A stretch of DNA of 64,000 nt from Costus lasius (Eukaryota; Streptophyta; Magnoliopsida; Zingiberales; Costaceae). The notes under the pieces were generated by a model that saw only the letters and a program-made list of their open reading frames with translations, had not been told where the DNA came from and did not search any database. Made by a program: the position numbers and the translations under genes. Position 1 is the first letter of the stretch, and every line of letters begins with the position of its first letter. Shown piece after piece: positions 45,598 to 56,785 of this stretch. The DNA lies in assembly GCA_027563935.2 (NCBI GenBank), contig CM050450.1:30801439-30865438 (forward strand). Reading direction: 5' to 3'.

Positions 45598-46520
45598 ATT
45601 AAGGGACACAAAAACTAAGGATGCCAACATGAAAATCATAAAATAGATATACAGATGCAAACATGATAATTAAACATAACTAAGGATGCCAACACAATTA
45701 TGAGCAAAAAATCTAAGGCTGCCAACATGATAATCCATGAACACATCTAAGATGTCAGCATAATAATTAGTAAACATATCTATGGATGACAACACGATAA
45801 TCAATAATTCTACCCATAGATGTCAACATGTATAAATTGTATACATCAAAGTTGCTTGATTGATAAATTGTAAATACAAACAATATAAACTTGAAGAAGG
45901 AATATACAAATCTATGGAATCTAATTTGACGTCTCATCCTATTAAGAGCCAATATATTTTTTAACATAAAGTTCAATAGGTGCGTCTAAATAGATGAACC
46001 GATAAGTCGACATAGTTGATTTACATATAAACATAGGATAGATCTAGTTTAAAACCTTCTAAACTGGTCTCTTTTTGATTAAACTAATCCAAAGCCTTTT
46101 GAACTAGACAAAATTGTGCCAAACTGTCTAGATTTAGCCAAGGACAAAGTTGACACTATTGAATAGAAAATTTCATAAGCCTTCCAATGAGTACCTAAAC
46201 CAGTCCTAGTTTAACCAAAATCGAGTTAAACTTGTCCAAATACAACTTCTAGATCGAACATAAAATTAAATCTGCTAATCTATTGAACTGGTTCAGATCA
46301 TATTTCTGCTAACACCAAAATTTATCTTGGTTTATTTCAAATAAAATACGCCATAACTGTTTTAATTCTATTGGATCATATTTGGAATAAATCACCCAAC
46401 CTATTATGCTGGTTTAGCCCAAATTTAACTCAACCTAGATTAGACCTATTCAATCAAAATTGAAATGTGCCATATTTGGTTTAATCGTAACATGCTCTAT
46501 CGCCTGCTATGCCACCCAAA
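45598..46520. repeat. Dispersed repeat R1, copy 2
   Basis: Related to 18476-19475 from about 45712. It begins with four to six imperfect copies of a TAAGGATGCCAACATGATAA-type motif at roughly 45-60 bp spacing (45620-45840). No gene. Confidence 0.72.
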
Positions 46521-47214
46521 TGGCGTAGCGCATGACCACCGGATTGAAATTCGTGGCTGCTCTAGTGAGCATTCTAGCATGCATTGAATGTCAATCCACC
46601 ACAAAAATGTCATGGAAGAATTGTTGGGCTAAACTCAACCTAGGGGATGACTCACGGTGAGCATATGAGGCTGGGCCAAAGTGTACACCATGATCCAACA
46701 CTAGTAGCAAGCATGTAGCTTGGTAAATCGCACACTCTATGTGATGACCAGGCACACCACCAAGTGTACATGTCTTAAAAAGCATGGTATAATAAACTCG
46801 GGATCCGGTGTCATCCACTATTTGGATATCTGTGCGACCAATGAAAGTATTGTGCAAGTAATATATTACTGTTGAAGAGAAAAAAAGATTAATTAATTAA
46901 TTAAAAAATCTATGCCGAGTTAGCATAAAATAAATTGATTTTGACCCAGCCACATCAGTGAGGCAAAATGGATAAAAAAGAATTAATGTGACCAGGATGC
47001 TACGGTATTTCACTTTATATTGAAATTCAACAAAAAAATGACCCTAAAATTACTAGTTTATGAACAAGTGTCATTGTCATACTGATAGCATACGCAACTA
47101 GGATACAATAAGAATATATATAAACACATTAAATTATGACAAATTTGTTAAACTGTATACACATCAAAAGATGCCAAACCAATAAATTATACACAAATCA
47201 AGTGCGGTGTTTAT
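46521..47214. other. Unassigned AT-rich sequence
   Basis: Nothing recognisable. A short minus-strand frame at 46591-46857 has no domain. 47080-47165 repeats part of 45419-45510. Confidence 0.5.
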
Positions 47215-47860
47215 GCCTTGAGACATGTTTTTGGTCCTTCTATTGTACTACTTAATATTGATATTTTATATATATCATTATGACATTGTCGTTATTATGC
47301 TATTTTTATATTTGCATCTTTGTACATTTGCATTATAATATCCCTAGAGACATATTTCATCTGAGCTCAAACTTATGTCCCAAGTTAAGTACCTAAGTGA
47401 TAAAGGACAACTTTAGTACATATGAGACTAGTATATGTGCTGGTTAGGCATGTGGTGCTAACGTAGGCATATGGGTGTATCAGTGATGAGTATATTGGAC
47501 CGACTCACTGTGAGACTCTAACTTGGTTTCATTAGTTAACCATACAAGTGATAGGAGTTGTATTGATTCCTTGACTTGAGGTCATTGATCCTTCTATATG
47601 GTTGAGGATATACTTTGATACAACCTAACACTTCACTATAATTGAGAGGTTATAATGGTTGTCATTGAGTATGTCACGACCCATATGAGATGATCAATAT
47701 ACAGACATAGGATTTACCCCTTCCTGAGAGAAGCTTGATATCCATGGGCCCCATATGGATGCAAGACTTAAAGTATATGGCCATACCTAGGTGAAAGCTT
47801 CATTTAGTCATGAACATAAAATTGGGCATAAATAAAGTGTTGAAGGTCAAAATTGAAATT
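47215..47860 (+). repeat. Old copia LTR fragment, 5' part
   Basis: Colinear with the first 650 bases of the S1/C-type LTR in plus orientation: TTTTTGGTCCTTCTATTGTA, a GACATTGTCGTTAT segment, ATATCCCTAGAGACA, TGACTTGAGGTCATTGATCC, and AGTATATGGCCATACC at the end. Highly diverged and truncated. Confidence 0.75.
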
Positions 47861-48376
47861 TTGACCAAGTTAGGATTAATTCCAATTTCTTCAAACGAAA
47901 GGATCACATTTCTAATGACGTTTGGGTCAAAAATAAGATTAGATATTAGTATTGTTTTGTTGCAGTGACCAAATTTTGATTTTGACCAATTTGGGTTCGA
48001 ATAATTTGGTTATGATTATAAGGAATATTGGGTCAAAAGAAGATGATTTTGAATATCAATTGATTAGAAGCAGTTGATTGGTGAAGAATTTAAAAATAAA
48101 TTGTTTTCAGTTAAAAAGTAGAAAGATGTGATATGCGGTTAGAAGGAGTTCAATGAGGAGCAACTGACGGAAGGTTAATAAGGGTGGTTAACAAATGAAG
48201 AAAATAATATAAAAAAGAAGGAAAGAGGAGGCGAGAGAGAATTTTGTTATTGTCTAAATTTGGAGAAGAACAAATGAAGAGGACTCAAAATAGGAGAAGA
48301 AACCATCGGCACGGTAGAAGGTAAATTTTATTTTCTCATTTTATTGTGTTTTTCTTTCTTTCTCATCCCTCGACAC
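47861..48376. other. Unassigned sequence
   Basis: AT-rich with no gene and no match to the other repeats here that I can see. Confidence 0.4.
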
Positions 48377-48575
48377 TATTAACAGAGAGAAAACTCCAGT
48401 TAAACAAACCATTAACGGAGAAGGGAAACTCCGGTGAAAAAAATATTTTCATTGTCGAAGAAGGAAAACTCCGAGTAAAAAAAATCTTTCCACTGCCGGA
48501 CAAGGAAAACTCTGAATAAAAAAAAATCTTTCTATAGACGCAGATGGAAAACTCGGATAAAAAATGTTTCCACTA
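48377..48575. repeat. Minisatellite, about 40-bp period
   Basis: Five degenerate units centred on GGAAAACTCCG followed by an A run and TCTTTCC, at about 48390, 48424, 48463, 48504 and 48547. Confidence 0.7.
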
Positions 48576-48629
48576 AACAAGTCCAATAAAAAAATCAACT
48601 ACTTTTTGTTGCCTCCGGCAACAATCATA

Positions 48630-49319
48630 GGCTTCGTTTGGAGTTGTGGGCGTGCAGCTTATGCAGGTGTGGCCCGCTATTTTTGATAATTTCTATAGTT
48701 TGGCTAGCCGCTTCTCAGGATGCGCTAGAGAAGTTTTACTGTACACGACAATCGGTGAGATGCAAGCTTCTCGTGCCCGCTCGCCACTGCAGTTGAAAAA
48801 AATAAAATTCCTCTTTGCCCACTGAAGCGCTCCCCCACCCTTGCGCCTGGCCCCTCTGCCTCGCCTCGCCGCATCAGCTTCCATCCGTCTAAAGCTTCCA
48901 CCAAACTCCAAAGCTCCAAAGCTTCGATTCTTCCACTGAATCAAGCTTCGATCCTTCCGCCAAAGCTCCAAAGCTTTGATCCTTCCGCTGAATCGAGCTT
49001 TGATCCTTTCGCCAAAGCTCCCTTTGCCTCGCCGCATCAGCTCCTCTTCCGCCGAAGCCAAAGGATGACCGCTTCCCTCTCCACCGCCAAGCTCGTCACC
49101 CCCATACCCCTATCTTGTGGCGGAAGCCAAAAGATGGCCGCTTCCCTCTCCACCGCCAAGCTCGTCGCCCCAATACCCCTATCTTGCGTTGCCATCCGCC
49201 TCCTCCCTGCTGCTGCCACTTGATTCACCCGCCGCCTCCCAACCACTGCCCTTTTCCTCTGAATCCATCGCTGCCGCTCGGCTTTCGCCCTCCGCTTCAT
49301 CGCCTCTTCGGTCTCTGGC
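48630..49319. repeat. GC-rich segment with two tandem repeats
   Basis: A unit built on CCAAAGCTCCAAAGCTTTGA repeats at 48890-49025 with a period near 54 bp. Another unit, starting GAAGCCAAAGGATG, repeats once with a 69-bp period (49054 and 49123). Frames on both strands here are products of the repeats. This is the left neighbour of element N. Confidence 0.6.
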
Positions 49320-51251
49320 TGATGGGGGCAGAGACCACAAACCACGACGGTACAAGTGGAGTTTAAGATTGCCATAGAGAAAGACTTGGAGGCTCGCGAA
49401 TAAGCTAGCAAGACTCACTCCAAATGCTAGCTCAAAATAAAGAAAAGAATAACTTCAACTACTTCATGTTATGACACTTTCCAGAGAATAAGTTGTACTC
49501 TCCACAAATCAGCCAATCTAGCCATGCGACTTGCGCCAACTTCAAATCTGCATCAAGATCATCTTCAACGCTGAACGGTTCAACGCACGCTCGCAGCCAA
49601 CGCTCTTCTTCAGCCAAAGTTGGAAGCTTCAACGTTACCTTCGCACCTCACAAGGAAAGTTCAACGTTTCTCTTCAGCAATCGAAGGAGGAAAGCTCCAA
49701 TGCCATCGCTGCAGCCGTTCAAACAAGGAAACACCAACGTCTCTTTGCAGCAACGTCTCTCCCAATCTTCCCCTATATGTATCAAAGCTTGAACCTTGTA
49801 CAGACAGATTTGATGATTTGATGAATGGAATGGAAATAGTCCTTCTTCCGATGGATTCGGATGTCTCTTCCCTCTTCTCCTCCTTCTAGGGCTGAGTCCC
49901 TCCCTCTTCCTTTCTTCTCCAATCTCCTTCTTCCCCAATTGTCCTGCTCCGCTGCCAACATCGCACACCCAGCAAACCTGCAGATTTTCTGAATCTTTGT
50001 GAGCACGCCGCCGACGATCCGCCGGTCTGATCCTCACAAGATCTCGAACATCACTCTTCCTCTCCAAGACAAGTCTTCAGCCGCCGGGATCTGCCCATCC
50101 ACCTCACCGATGGCCGGAATCGAAACTCCGACGCCATCCCCTGTTTCCGCCCTGCTCGCGACCTAGTTCCGCCCTTCCGCATCGTGCTCCTCCGACAGGC
50201 GGCCAATCGACCCCAAACTCTGGCCACGTCCTCGCCTCCTTCATACGAGCTTCCAGTTGTAGCAGGTTTAGATTTCGTCCACCATCCGGCGAACGGCGAC
50301 CGCCCCTGCCACTCACGCCATCCCCTGTTTCCGCCGAGCTCCCGCCCAGCATGACTCTTCCGCGCGATTCTCCTCCGATCAGCCACCATCCACCCGCTAA
50401 CTCCGGCCACCTCTTCGCCATCGTCAGAGGGACCTCCAACCGTAACAGGTCCGGCGATCATGCACCACCGGACGAACGCCGACGAGTCCTCCTCCGCTCC
50501 CGCGCAACATCCCCTGTTCCAGATTTCCCAGTTTGCCTGTTTCTGTTTGCTGTTAATTCTAATTTGTTTAGGCTTTTTCTTGCAGGTATCTTAAGCAATC
50601 AGCACAACGAAAACCTTGAACTTTGATGCCATTACGAAGAACTCATCTTGATCTATCATTTGGATAACTTGGCTCAGTCTAACAGCGCATGGATCATCCT
50701 GGGAGACATGACATCTTTTCTTATCTGAGTAACTTCTGCAGTTGTTTCAATCCTGTAATCTGACTAGACTACTTTGTGCAGGTTTTTAACATATTCGGAG
50801 AAGCCTTCAGCTCTGATCCTTGTATCCAATAGCAAGATCTGAACCTTCTCTATCATTTGGATCAGTTGGGACAGATTAAGATTGAACAGATAAACCTACG
50901 AGATGGTGCAACTTTTGATGAATGATATATTTCTGCACCATTTTTATTCTTTAATCTGAATAGTTGTTTTGCCTTTGATGTCCTTATTACTTGACAGATC
51001 TTCAATCTGCAATTCTTATACGATTAAAAAGAACAAGTTTTGGTCTACATCTTGGTTTAATTGGTTTGAATTTTTGATTTATGGATTTTCCTGCAACATA
51101 TGTCTACTTTTTGTAAATGATTAAAGTTGCTTAGGAATTCTAATAGCTATTTTCTCGCTGCATTCTGAATTTTGACTTTTTTTTTCAAAAATCCCAAAAA
51201 TAAATAACTGAATTTTGCATCAGTAGTTTTACTCCACGCTTCCCCCCTACA
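49320..51251 (+). repeat. 5' LTR of element N
   Basis: Starts TGATGGGGGCAGAGACC and ends CCCCCCTACA. The first 58 bases encode the C-terminal end of the ORF in the 3' copy. A GC-rich middle (about 50040-50540) repeats with a 184-189 bp period (CATCCCCTGTT at 50135, 50319, 50508). AT-rich modules of about 190 bp follow (50622, 50813, about 51005). Confidence 0.92.
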
Positions 51252-51257
51252 TCAGTT

Positions 51258-51269
51258 TGGTATCAGAGC
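51258..51269 (+). other. Primer-binding site of element N
   Basis: TGGTATCAGAGC, an exact match to the initiator tRNA-Met site of element A, six bases after the LTR. Confidence 0.9.
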
Positions 51270-52134
51270 AGGTTTGTGAGCAACTCTTGTCTGCCCACAC
51301 GATCCTTGCTTTGTTCTTTGCACAAAAAAAAAAAATGTTAGTTCTGGTTTTCATGGTTTATTGCTTATTGCTTTTGTATGTTTTGCTAATTACTTGCATT
51401 TAAAAAAAAAAAAAAAATTTATTCTTAGTTTATGCTTTCATGTTTTGTTGCCTTCATTGCTTCTGCATGTTAGTTAAGTTATTTGCTCTTTATTGATTAG
51501 AAAAAAAAAATTGCTTGCATTAAACAATTTGCCAAAGAAAACTGCATAAATTTGCCAAAGAAAACTGCATTTGAATTTTTGCAAAGTTCTAATTAATTCT
51601 GCACACTACTGCATCTTCTCGCAAGTTTTGATCAGCCTTTCTAAATTCTGCACTTGTACTCCACTCTCGGTTCTTTAAATTCTGCAGTTTTGAACCATTA
51701 AAATTCTGAGATTCCTGATTTGTTTTCACCCTATCGCTGCACATTATCTATATCAAATTGCAGGCTATTGAAATATACTCTATATGCTGAATTCTGCACT
51801 TCATTTCTGAATATTAACATCTGGGTTTTTTCAGCTTTGTGAATCTGAAATTTGCAGCTTGAAATTCGCAGCCTGCAACACTTAATCCCTATCAAACTGC
51901 AGCTACTTTTACCACCAATATATCTCAGCTTGGACACCTATGAGTGCAGCCTTGACATAGTGATTTTGATGCTAAATTAGGATTATAAATTCTGCATTTG
52001 ATTTCTGAATTTTGTTTTGTTCATATTGTTGTCATCAACTTGCTGCAATCAATTCTGATTTATTGCTAGGTTTGTTTATAGTTTTTGCACTCAAACAATA
52101 GTCATTTCCTGCTTGCTAAGTTTCTTGTTTTACA
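51270..52134 (+). other. Leader of element N
   Basis: AT-rich, with three A runs of 10-16 bases (51324, 51401, 51501) and a 22-bp tandem repeat TTTGCCAAAGAAAACTGCAT at 51529-51571. No ORF. Confidence 0.65.
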
Positions 52135-53493
52135 ATGCGTCGGTATAATCAAAGAGACTTAATCTTTTCTAGAGATGGATATCAAAGACTCACCCTTAGA
52201 CCTAATAGTTTCACTACTTTTGTTTGGTGTGAAGACCATAAGATTAGAACTGTTATAGATCATCAAGTTAGCTTTAATGCTGTAACTCTTAGGGTTGCTG
52301 AACGGTTTGGACTCATCTTAAAGAAACACAACCACCCATACTACATAACTTGGGACAATCATGAGTTTATCACTGTAGTTGACCACCAATGTCTAGTTCC
52401 TATTCAATTAGATGGTATGAAAATCAAAATATGGTGTGATGTTATAGGACTAGATGATTTTGATATCTTAATAGGTGATGAATTCCTTCATTATTTCCAA
52501 GCCTATCATTATAGAGAACCATGGTGTTATAGTATCATATTTAGAGGTTTAGAACATATCATCTACCCTAAGAGCCTAGAGTCAAAGGACTATGATCGCC
52601 TTGATAAGTTAGGGGAGCAGATTAAACAAATGCATGAAGAGTATAATAGACAAAAGGAGCAATCCATGCAAAAAGAAGATGAAAGTTCAACCCCTTTAGA
52701 ACTTGAGCAAACCTTAGAGTCTACATTAGAGATTAATCCATGTCTTGATGAAACCATTGAAATTGAAGTAGCAAGACATGAAGAGCCAAACCATCAAATA
52801 GAACCAATGCCTTCACCTTCAATTTTAGGGCCAAAACTTTTACCTTCAATTTTAGGGCCCATACCCATAGGTTCTCAACTTGATCTTAGCACTACTATTA
52901 GAGAGCCTAAAGCTGAACCAAAACCCATAGGTCTTCTTGAACCATGTCTTGAACCTAAGTTAGAACCTTTTGAGCTTGACCTAGATCCTAATCCTCAACC
53001 TTTAGGTCAACCCCTAGACGTAGAAAATCTTTTCCAGGACCCTATGATCATTGAATCTTGTCTTTTAGGTCCTTCTACCCACACCCTTAAGCCTCCTTTA
53101 GGATCAAAAAAACATAAGGAACCCAAACGTGATTTGCTCTTTACACTTAATGATGTTGAGCACGTTGATTTCATCATTCCTTGTTCTTTTATAAGTCCTA
53201 TGAATTTCTATGACAATTTTACTAATGAGTACGGCCGAGAAAGGGAATTCAATGCAGGTACCCTTGATATGCCGATTGGACCGTGGACAAAAAGCAACAA
53301 GACAATATGCTGTGATGCTAACAACACTTGGAAGTTTCGGATCCTTGAGGAGCAACTGACTCTCACCCCTACAGAACTTCTCCACCTACACAAGAACAAT
53401 TCTTCGGGGAAGAATTATTTTCACCCGGGGAGAAATGATGGGGGCAGAGACCACAAACCACGACGGTACAAGTGGAGTTTAAGATTGCCATAG
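52135..53493 (+). CDS. Retropepsin-like protein of element N without the catalytic triad (452 aa)
   Basis: The only ORF of element N, intact from ATG 52135 to a stop at 53491-53493 inside the 3' LTR. Residues about 28-125 follow the fold order of gypsy-type retropepsins: a hydrophobic strand into the active-site position (RTVIDHQVSFNA, D42-H43-Q44), then RVAERFGL, a strand pair ending CLVPIQL, and DILIGDEFLHYF (110-121), which matches the ILG-x-x-WL signature of the family. Asp-His-Gln replaces Asp-Ser/Thr-Gly, so protease activity is doubtful; a substrate- or partner-binding role is possible. Residues 150-185 are charged and may form a coiled coil. Residues 190-325 are acidic and proline-rich with repeated LEP, EPK and LGP motifs. 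No CCHC knuckle, RT or integrase is present. The last 18 residues or so come from LTR sequence. Near-identity of the LTRs and the open frame suggest recent mobility. The family assignment is inference from pattern. Confidence 0.82.
   Translation: MRRYNQRDLIFSRDGYQRLTLRPNSFTTFVWCEDHKIRTVIDHQVSFNAVTLRVAERFGLILKKHNHPYYITWDNHEFITVVDHQCLVPIQLDGMKIKIWCDVIGLDDFDILIGDEFLHYFQAYHYREPWCYSIIFRGLEHIIYPKSLESKDYDRLDKLGEQIKQMHEEYNRQKEQSMQKEDESSTPLELEQTLESTLEINPCLDETIEIEVARHEEPNHQIEPMPSPSILGPKLLPSILGPIPIGSQLDLSTTIREPKAEPKPIGLLEPCLEPKLEPFELDLDPNPQPLGQPLDVENLFQDPMIIESCLLGPSTHTLKPPLGSKKHKEPKRDLLFTLNDVEHVDFIIPCSFISPMNFYDNFTNEYGREREFNAGTLDMPIGPWTKSNKTICCDANNTWKFRILEEQLTLTPTELLHLHKNNSSGKNYFHPGRNDGGRDHKPRRYKWSLRLP
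53426..53435 (+). other. Polypurine tract of element N
   Basis: CGGGGAGAAA directly before the 3' LTR start TGATGGGGG. It lies inside the ORF. Confidence 0.8.
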
Positions 53494-55368
53494 AGAAAGA
53501 CTTGGAGGCTCGCGAATAAGCTAGCAAGACTCACTCCAAATGCTAGCTCAAAATAAAGAAAAGAATAACTTCAACTACTTCATGTTATGACACTTTCCAG
53601 AGAATAAGTTGTACTCTCCACAAATCAGCCAATCTAGCCATGCGACTTGCGCCAACTTCAAATCTGCATCAAGATCATCTTCAACGCTGAACGGTTCAAC
53701 GCACGCTCGCAGCCAACGCTCTTCTTCAGCCAAAGTTGGAAGCTTCAACATTACCTTCGCACCTCACAAGGAAAGTTCAACGTTTCTCTTCAGCAATCGA
53801 AGGAGGAAAGCTCCAATGCCATCGCTGCAGCCGTTCAAACAAGGAAACACCAACGTCTCTTTGCAGCAACGTCTCTCCCAATCTTCCCCTATATGTATCA
53901 AAGCTTGAACCTTGTACAGACAGATTTGATGATTTGATGAATGGAATGGAAATAGTCCTTCTTCCGATGGATTCGGATGTCTCTTCCCTCTTCTCCTCCT
54001 TCTAGGGCTGAGTCCCTCCCTCTTCCTTTCTTCTCCAATCTCCTTCTTCCCCAATTGTCCTGCTCCGCTGCCAACATCGCACACCCAGCAAACCTGCAGA
54101 TTTTCTGAATCTTTGTGAGCACGCCGCCGACGATCCGCCGGTCTGATCCTCACAAGATCTCGAACATCACTCTTCCTCTCCAAGACAAGTCTTCAGCCGC
54201 CGGGATCTGCCCATCCACCTCACCGATGGCCGGAATCGAAACTCCGACGCCATCCCCTGTTTCCGCCCTGCTCGCGACCTAGTTCCGCCCTTCCGCATCG
54301 TGCTCCTCCGACAGGCGGCCAATCGACCCCAAACTCTGGCCACGTCCTCGCCTCCTTCATACGAGCTTCCAGTTGTAGCAGGTTTAGATTTCGTCCACCA
54401 TCCGGCGAACGGCGACCGCCCCTGCCACTCACGCCATCCCCTGTTTCCGCCGAGCTCCCGCCCAGCACGACTCTTCCGCGCGATTCTCCTCCGATCAGCC
54501 ACCATCCACCCGCTAACTCCGGCCACCTCTTCGCCATCGTCAGAGGGACCTCCAACCGTAACAGGTCCGGCGATCATGCACCACCGGACGAACGCCGACG
54601 AGTCCTCCTCCGCTCCCGCGCAACATCCCCTGTTCCAGATTTCCCAGTTTGCCTGTTTCTGTTTGCTGTTAATTCTAATTTGTTTAGGCTTTTTCTTGCA
54701 GGTATCTTAAGCAATCAGCACAACGAAAACCTTGAACTTTGATGCCATTACGAAGAACTCATCTTGATCTATCATTTGGATAACTTGGCTCAGTCTAACA
54801 GCGCATGGATCATCCTGGGAGACATGACATCTTTTCTTATCTGAGTAACTTCTGCAGTTGTTTCAATCCTGTAATCTGACTAGACTACTTTGTGCAGGTT
54901 TTTAACATATTCGGAGAAGCCTTCAGCTCTGATCCTTGTATCCAATAGCAAGAACTGAACCTTCTCTATCATTTGGATCAGTTGGGACAGATTAAGATTG
55001 AACAGATAAACCTACGAGATGGTGCAACTTTTGATGAATGATATATTTCTGCACCATTTTTATTCTTTAATCTGAATAGTTGTTTTGCCTTTGATGTCCT
55101 TATTACTTGACAGATCTTCAATCTGCAATTCTTATACGATTTAAAAGAACAAGTTTTGGTCTACATCTTGGTTTAATTGGTTTGAATTTTTGATTTATGG
55201 ATTTTCCTGCAACATATGTCTACTTTTTGTAAATGATTAAAGTTGCTCAGGAATTCTAATAGCTATTTTCTCGCTGCATTCTGAATTTTGACTTTTTTTT
55301 TCAAAAATCCCAAAAATAAATAACTGAATTTTGCATCAGTAGTTTTACTCCACGCTTCCCCCCTAACA
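53436..55368 (+). repeat. 3' LTR of element N
   Basis: Near-identical to 49320-51251. Differences noted include positions in CAACATTACC, CAGCACGACTC, AGCAAGAACTG, CGATTTAAAAG and GTTGCTCAGG, and one extra A at the very end (CCTAACA versus CCTACA). Confidence 0.92.
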
Positions 55369-55369
55369 A

Positions 55370-56757
55370 GTGGCATACGCGCTCCCCCTTGAAGGGGACC
55401 CAACACTAACAAGTGGCATACTTCCTCTGACTTGAGATCACTTGTGTTTCTAAATGATGATTGGCATTGTCTTGAGGTAGTTCAATATCATTTGAAACAT
55501 AATGGTTATAGACTATCTTGGATAATGAACATGAGTCATGTTAGGGCGCTAGTGATAGATATAGGATTGCCTTCTCCTTGTTTGGAGTGTGATGTTCTAA
55601 AGGGGCCCCCTGGATGAGATGGTTGAGAAAGTGTATGGCCATACCCAGATGACTATGATCATCTGATCTAACCACTCTCATCATATTGGAGTTACAGGCT
55701 TGACACGCTTGTCCAATAAGAACATCCAGTGGCAAAGGAAACATGTACGCCTAGTGAATTGGATTCACACTTGTGCTGTGATTTGGGTGTAGTCTTGGAA
55801 GACTCTTTCCTTTATATCGGGAGACAGTGATGTGTTGCTAGATACCCCTCACTGATCGTGATAACGTAAGTTATCGTTTCCGACATTTAAAGGAAACCCT
55901 TAGGGTCGCACAATTTGATGATATGGCTTACTTAAGTCAGATCATGTGGACTGAATTGTTTTGGTTCAGTTTAAAGGTGTTTAAACTCTGATTGTAAGTG
56001 AAAACTCTGATTGTAAGTGAGATCTGGTCTGATCATGTTTGATTGATTAGGGCTTGAGATCGGTAAGCTTCGATCGAGAGAATTGATGCTTGATCGATAA
56101 GATCAAGAGCATCAAGAGATGAATGGTTAGATCTTGAGCCATTTGGTTTGTCAAGATCTGAACCAATGCTGGTTTGATTTGGTCTTTGAACCAAATGTAA
56201 TTGAACCAAATGTAATTGAACCGGTTCACTTATGTGAACGTATGGTTCGATTGAGAGATGAAGTTCGATGGTAACGTGGGATTGAATGTGGAGTTAGTGC
56301 TTTCTATTTTTAGAAAGATGTTTTCCTTGTTGAAAACTCCCAACGTTTTCGAACGTGAGAAGTCTCCTCTCTCTCTCGCCGACTTGCATCTTCTTGCTCT
56401 CGTTTTGGGTGATCTTCACGCCAAGAAGAGCTTTCGGCCAGAAAAAGGAAAAGCAATTCATCTCTTCTCCTCCACACAAAAGGACACCTTGGAGCCTTGC
56501 TAGCACAAGGATCGACAAGGAGTAGGCGATCAATCATCTTGTGTGCGCACGCTTTGGAGGAGAGCTACTTTGTTCTCTGCTTCCAAGTCGCCATTCAATC
56601 ATGGCTATGGTATGATCTTAATTTGATCTATACAAGTATTAATAAGTTGATTATATGACATGCAAACCGATCTTAGAAACCCTAGCTTCCGCTTGTGAAA
56701 ACTGTGATATGCGCCTATTAGGGTTTTCGCCCCCCCCCCCCCCTTTAGGGAGTTTCA
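55370..56757 (+). repeat. Remnant of an A-type copia LTR
   Basis: From about 55403 it follows the reverse complement of the element A LTR (for example TCTGACTTGAGATCACTTGT, and TTTATATCGGGAGACAGTGA at 55811), lacking the first 350 bases or so, and ends TTTAGGGAGTTTCA near 56757. Before it, AACAAGTGGCATAC occurs twice (55365 and 55402), enclosing a piece of A-type leader repeat. A run of 14 C lies at 56730-56743. Confidence 0.8.
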
Positions 56758-56785
56758 TTTTCTGCATTTTCTTTTTCCCAGAAGT

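Larger units (their letters stand above)
49320..55368 (+). mobile_element. Young non-autonomous LTR element N (about 6.05 kb)
   Basis: Two LTRs offset by 4116 bp (49320-51251, 53436-55368), differing at only about five of 1930 positions by eye. It has a tRNA-Met primer site, a polypurine tract and one intact ORF. There is no RT, RNase H, integrase or recognisable gag, so it must be moved in trans. I could not find a target-site duplication: the left flank ends CTGGC and the right flank starts AGTGG. Confidence 0.9.

Noticed and set aside
48693..49418. Frames of 64-124 codons on both strands left of element N
   Set aside because: They are produced by tandem repeats of 54 and 69 bp; no start context or domain.
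49648..50461. Minus-strand frames of 111-139 codons, duplicated at 53764-54577
   Set aside because: They are in the GC-rich part of the N LTR, overlap in several frames, have arginine- and glycine-rich composition from GC content and match no domain. Duplication is due to the LTR pair.
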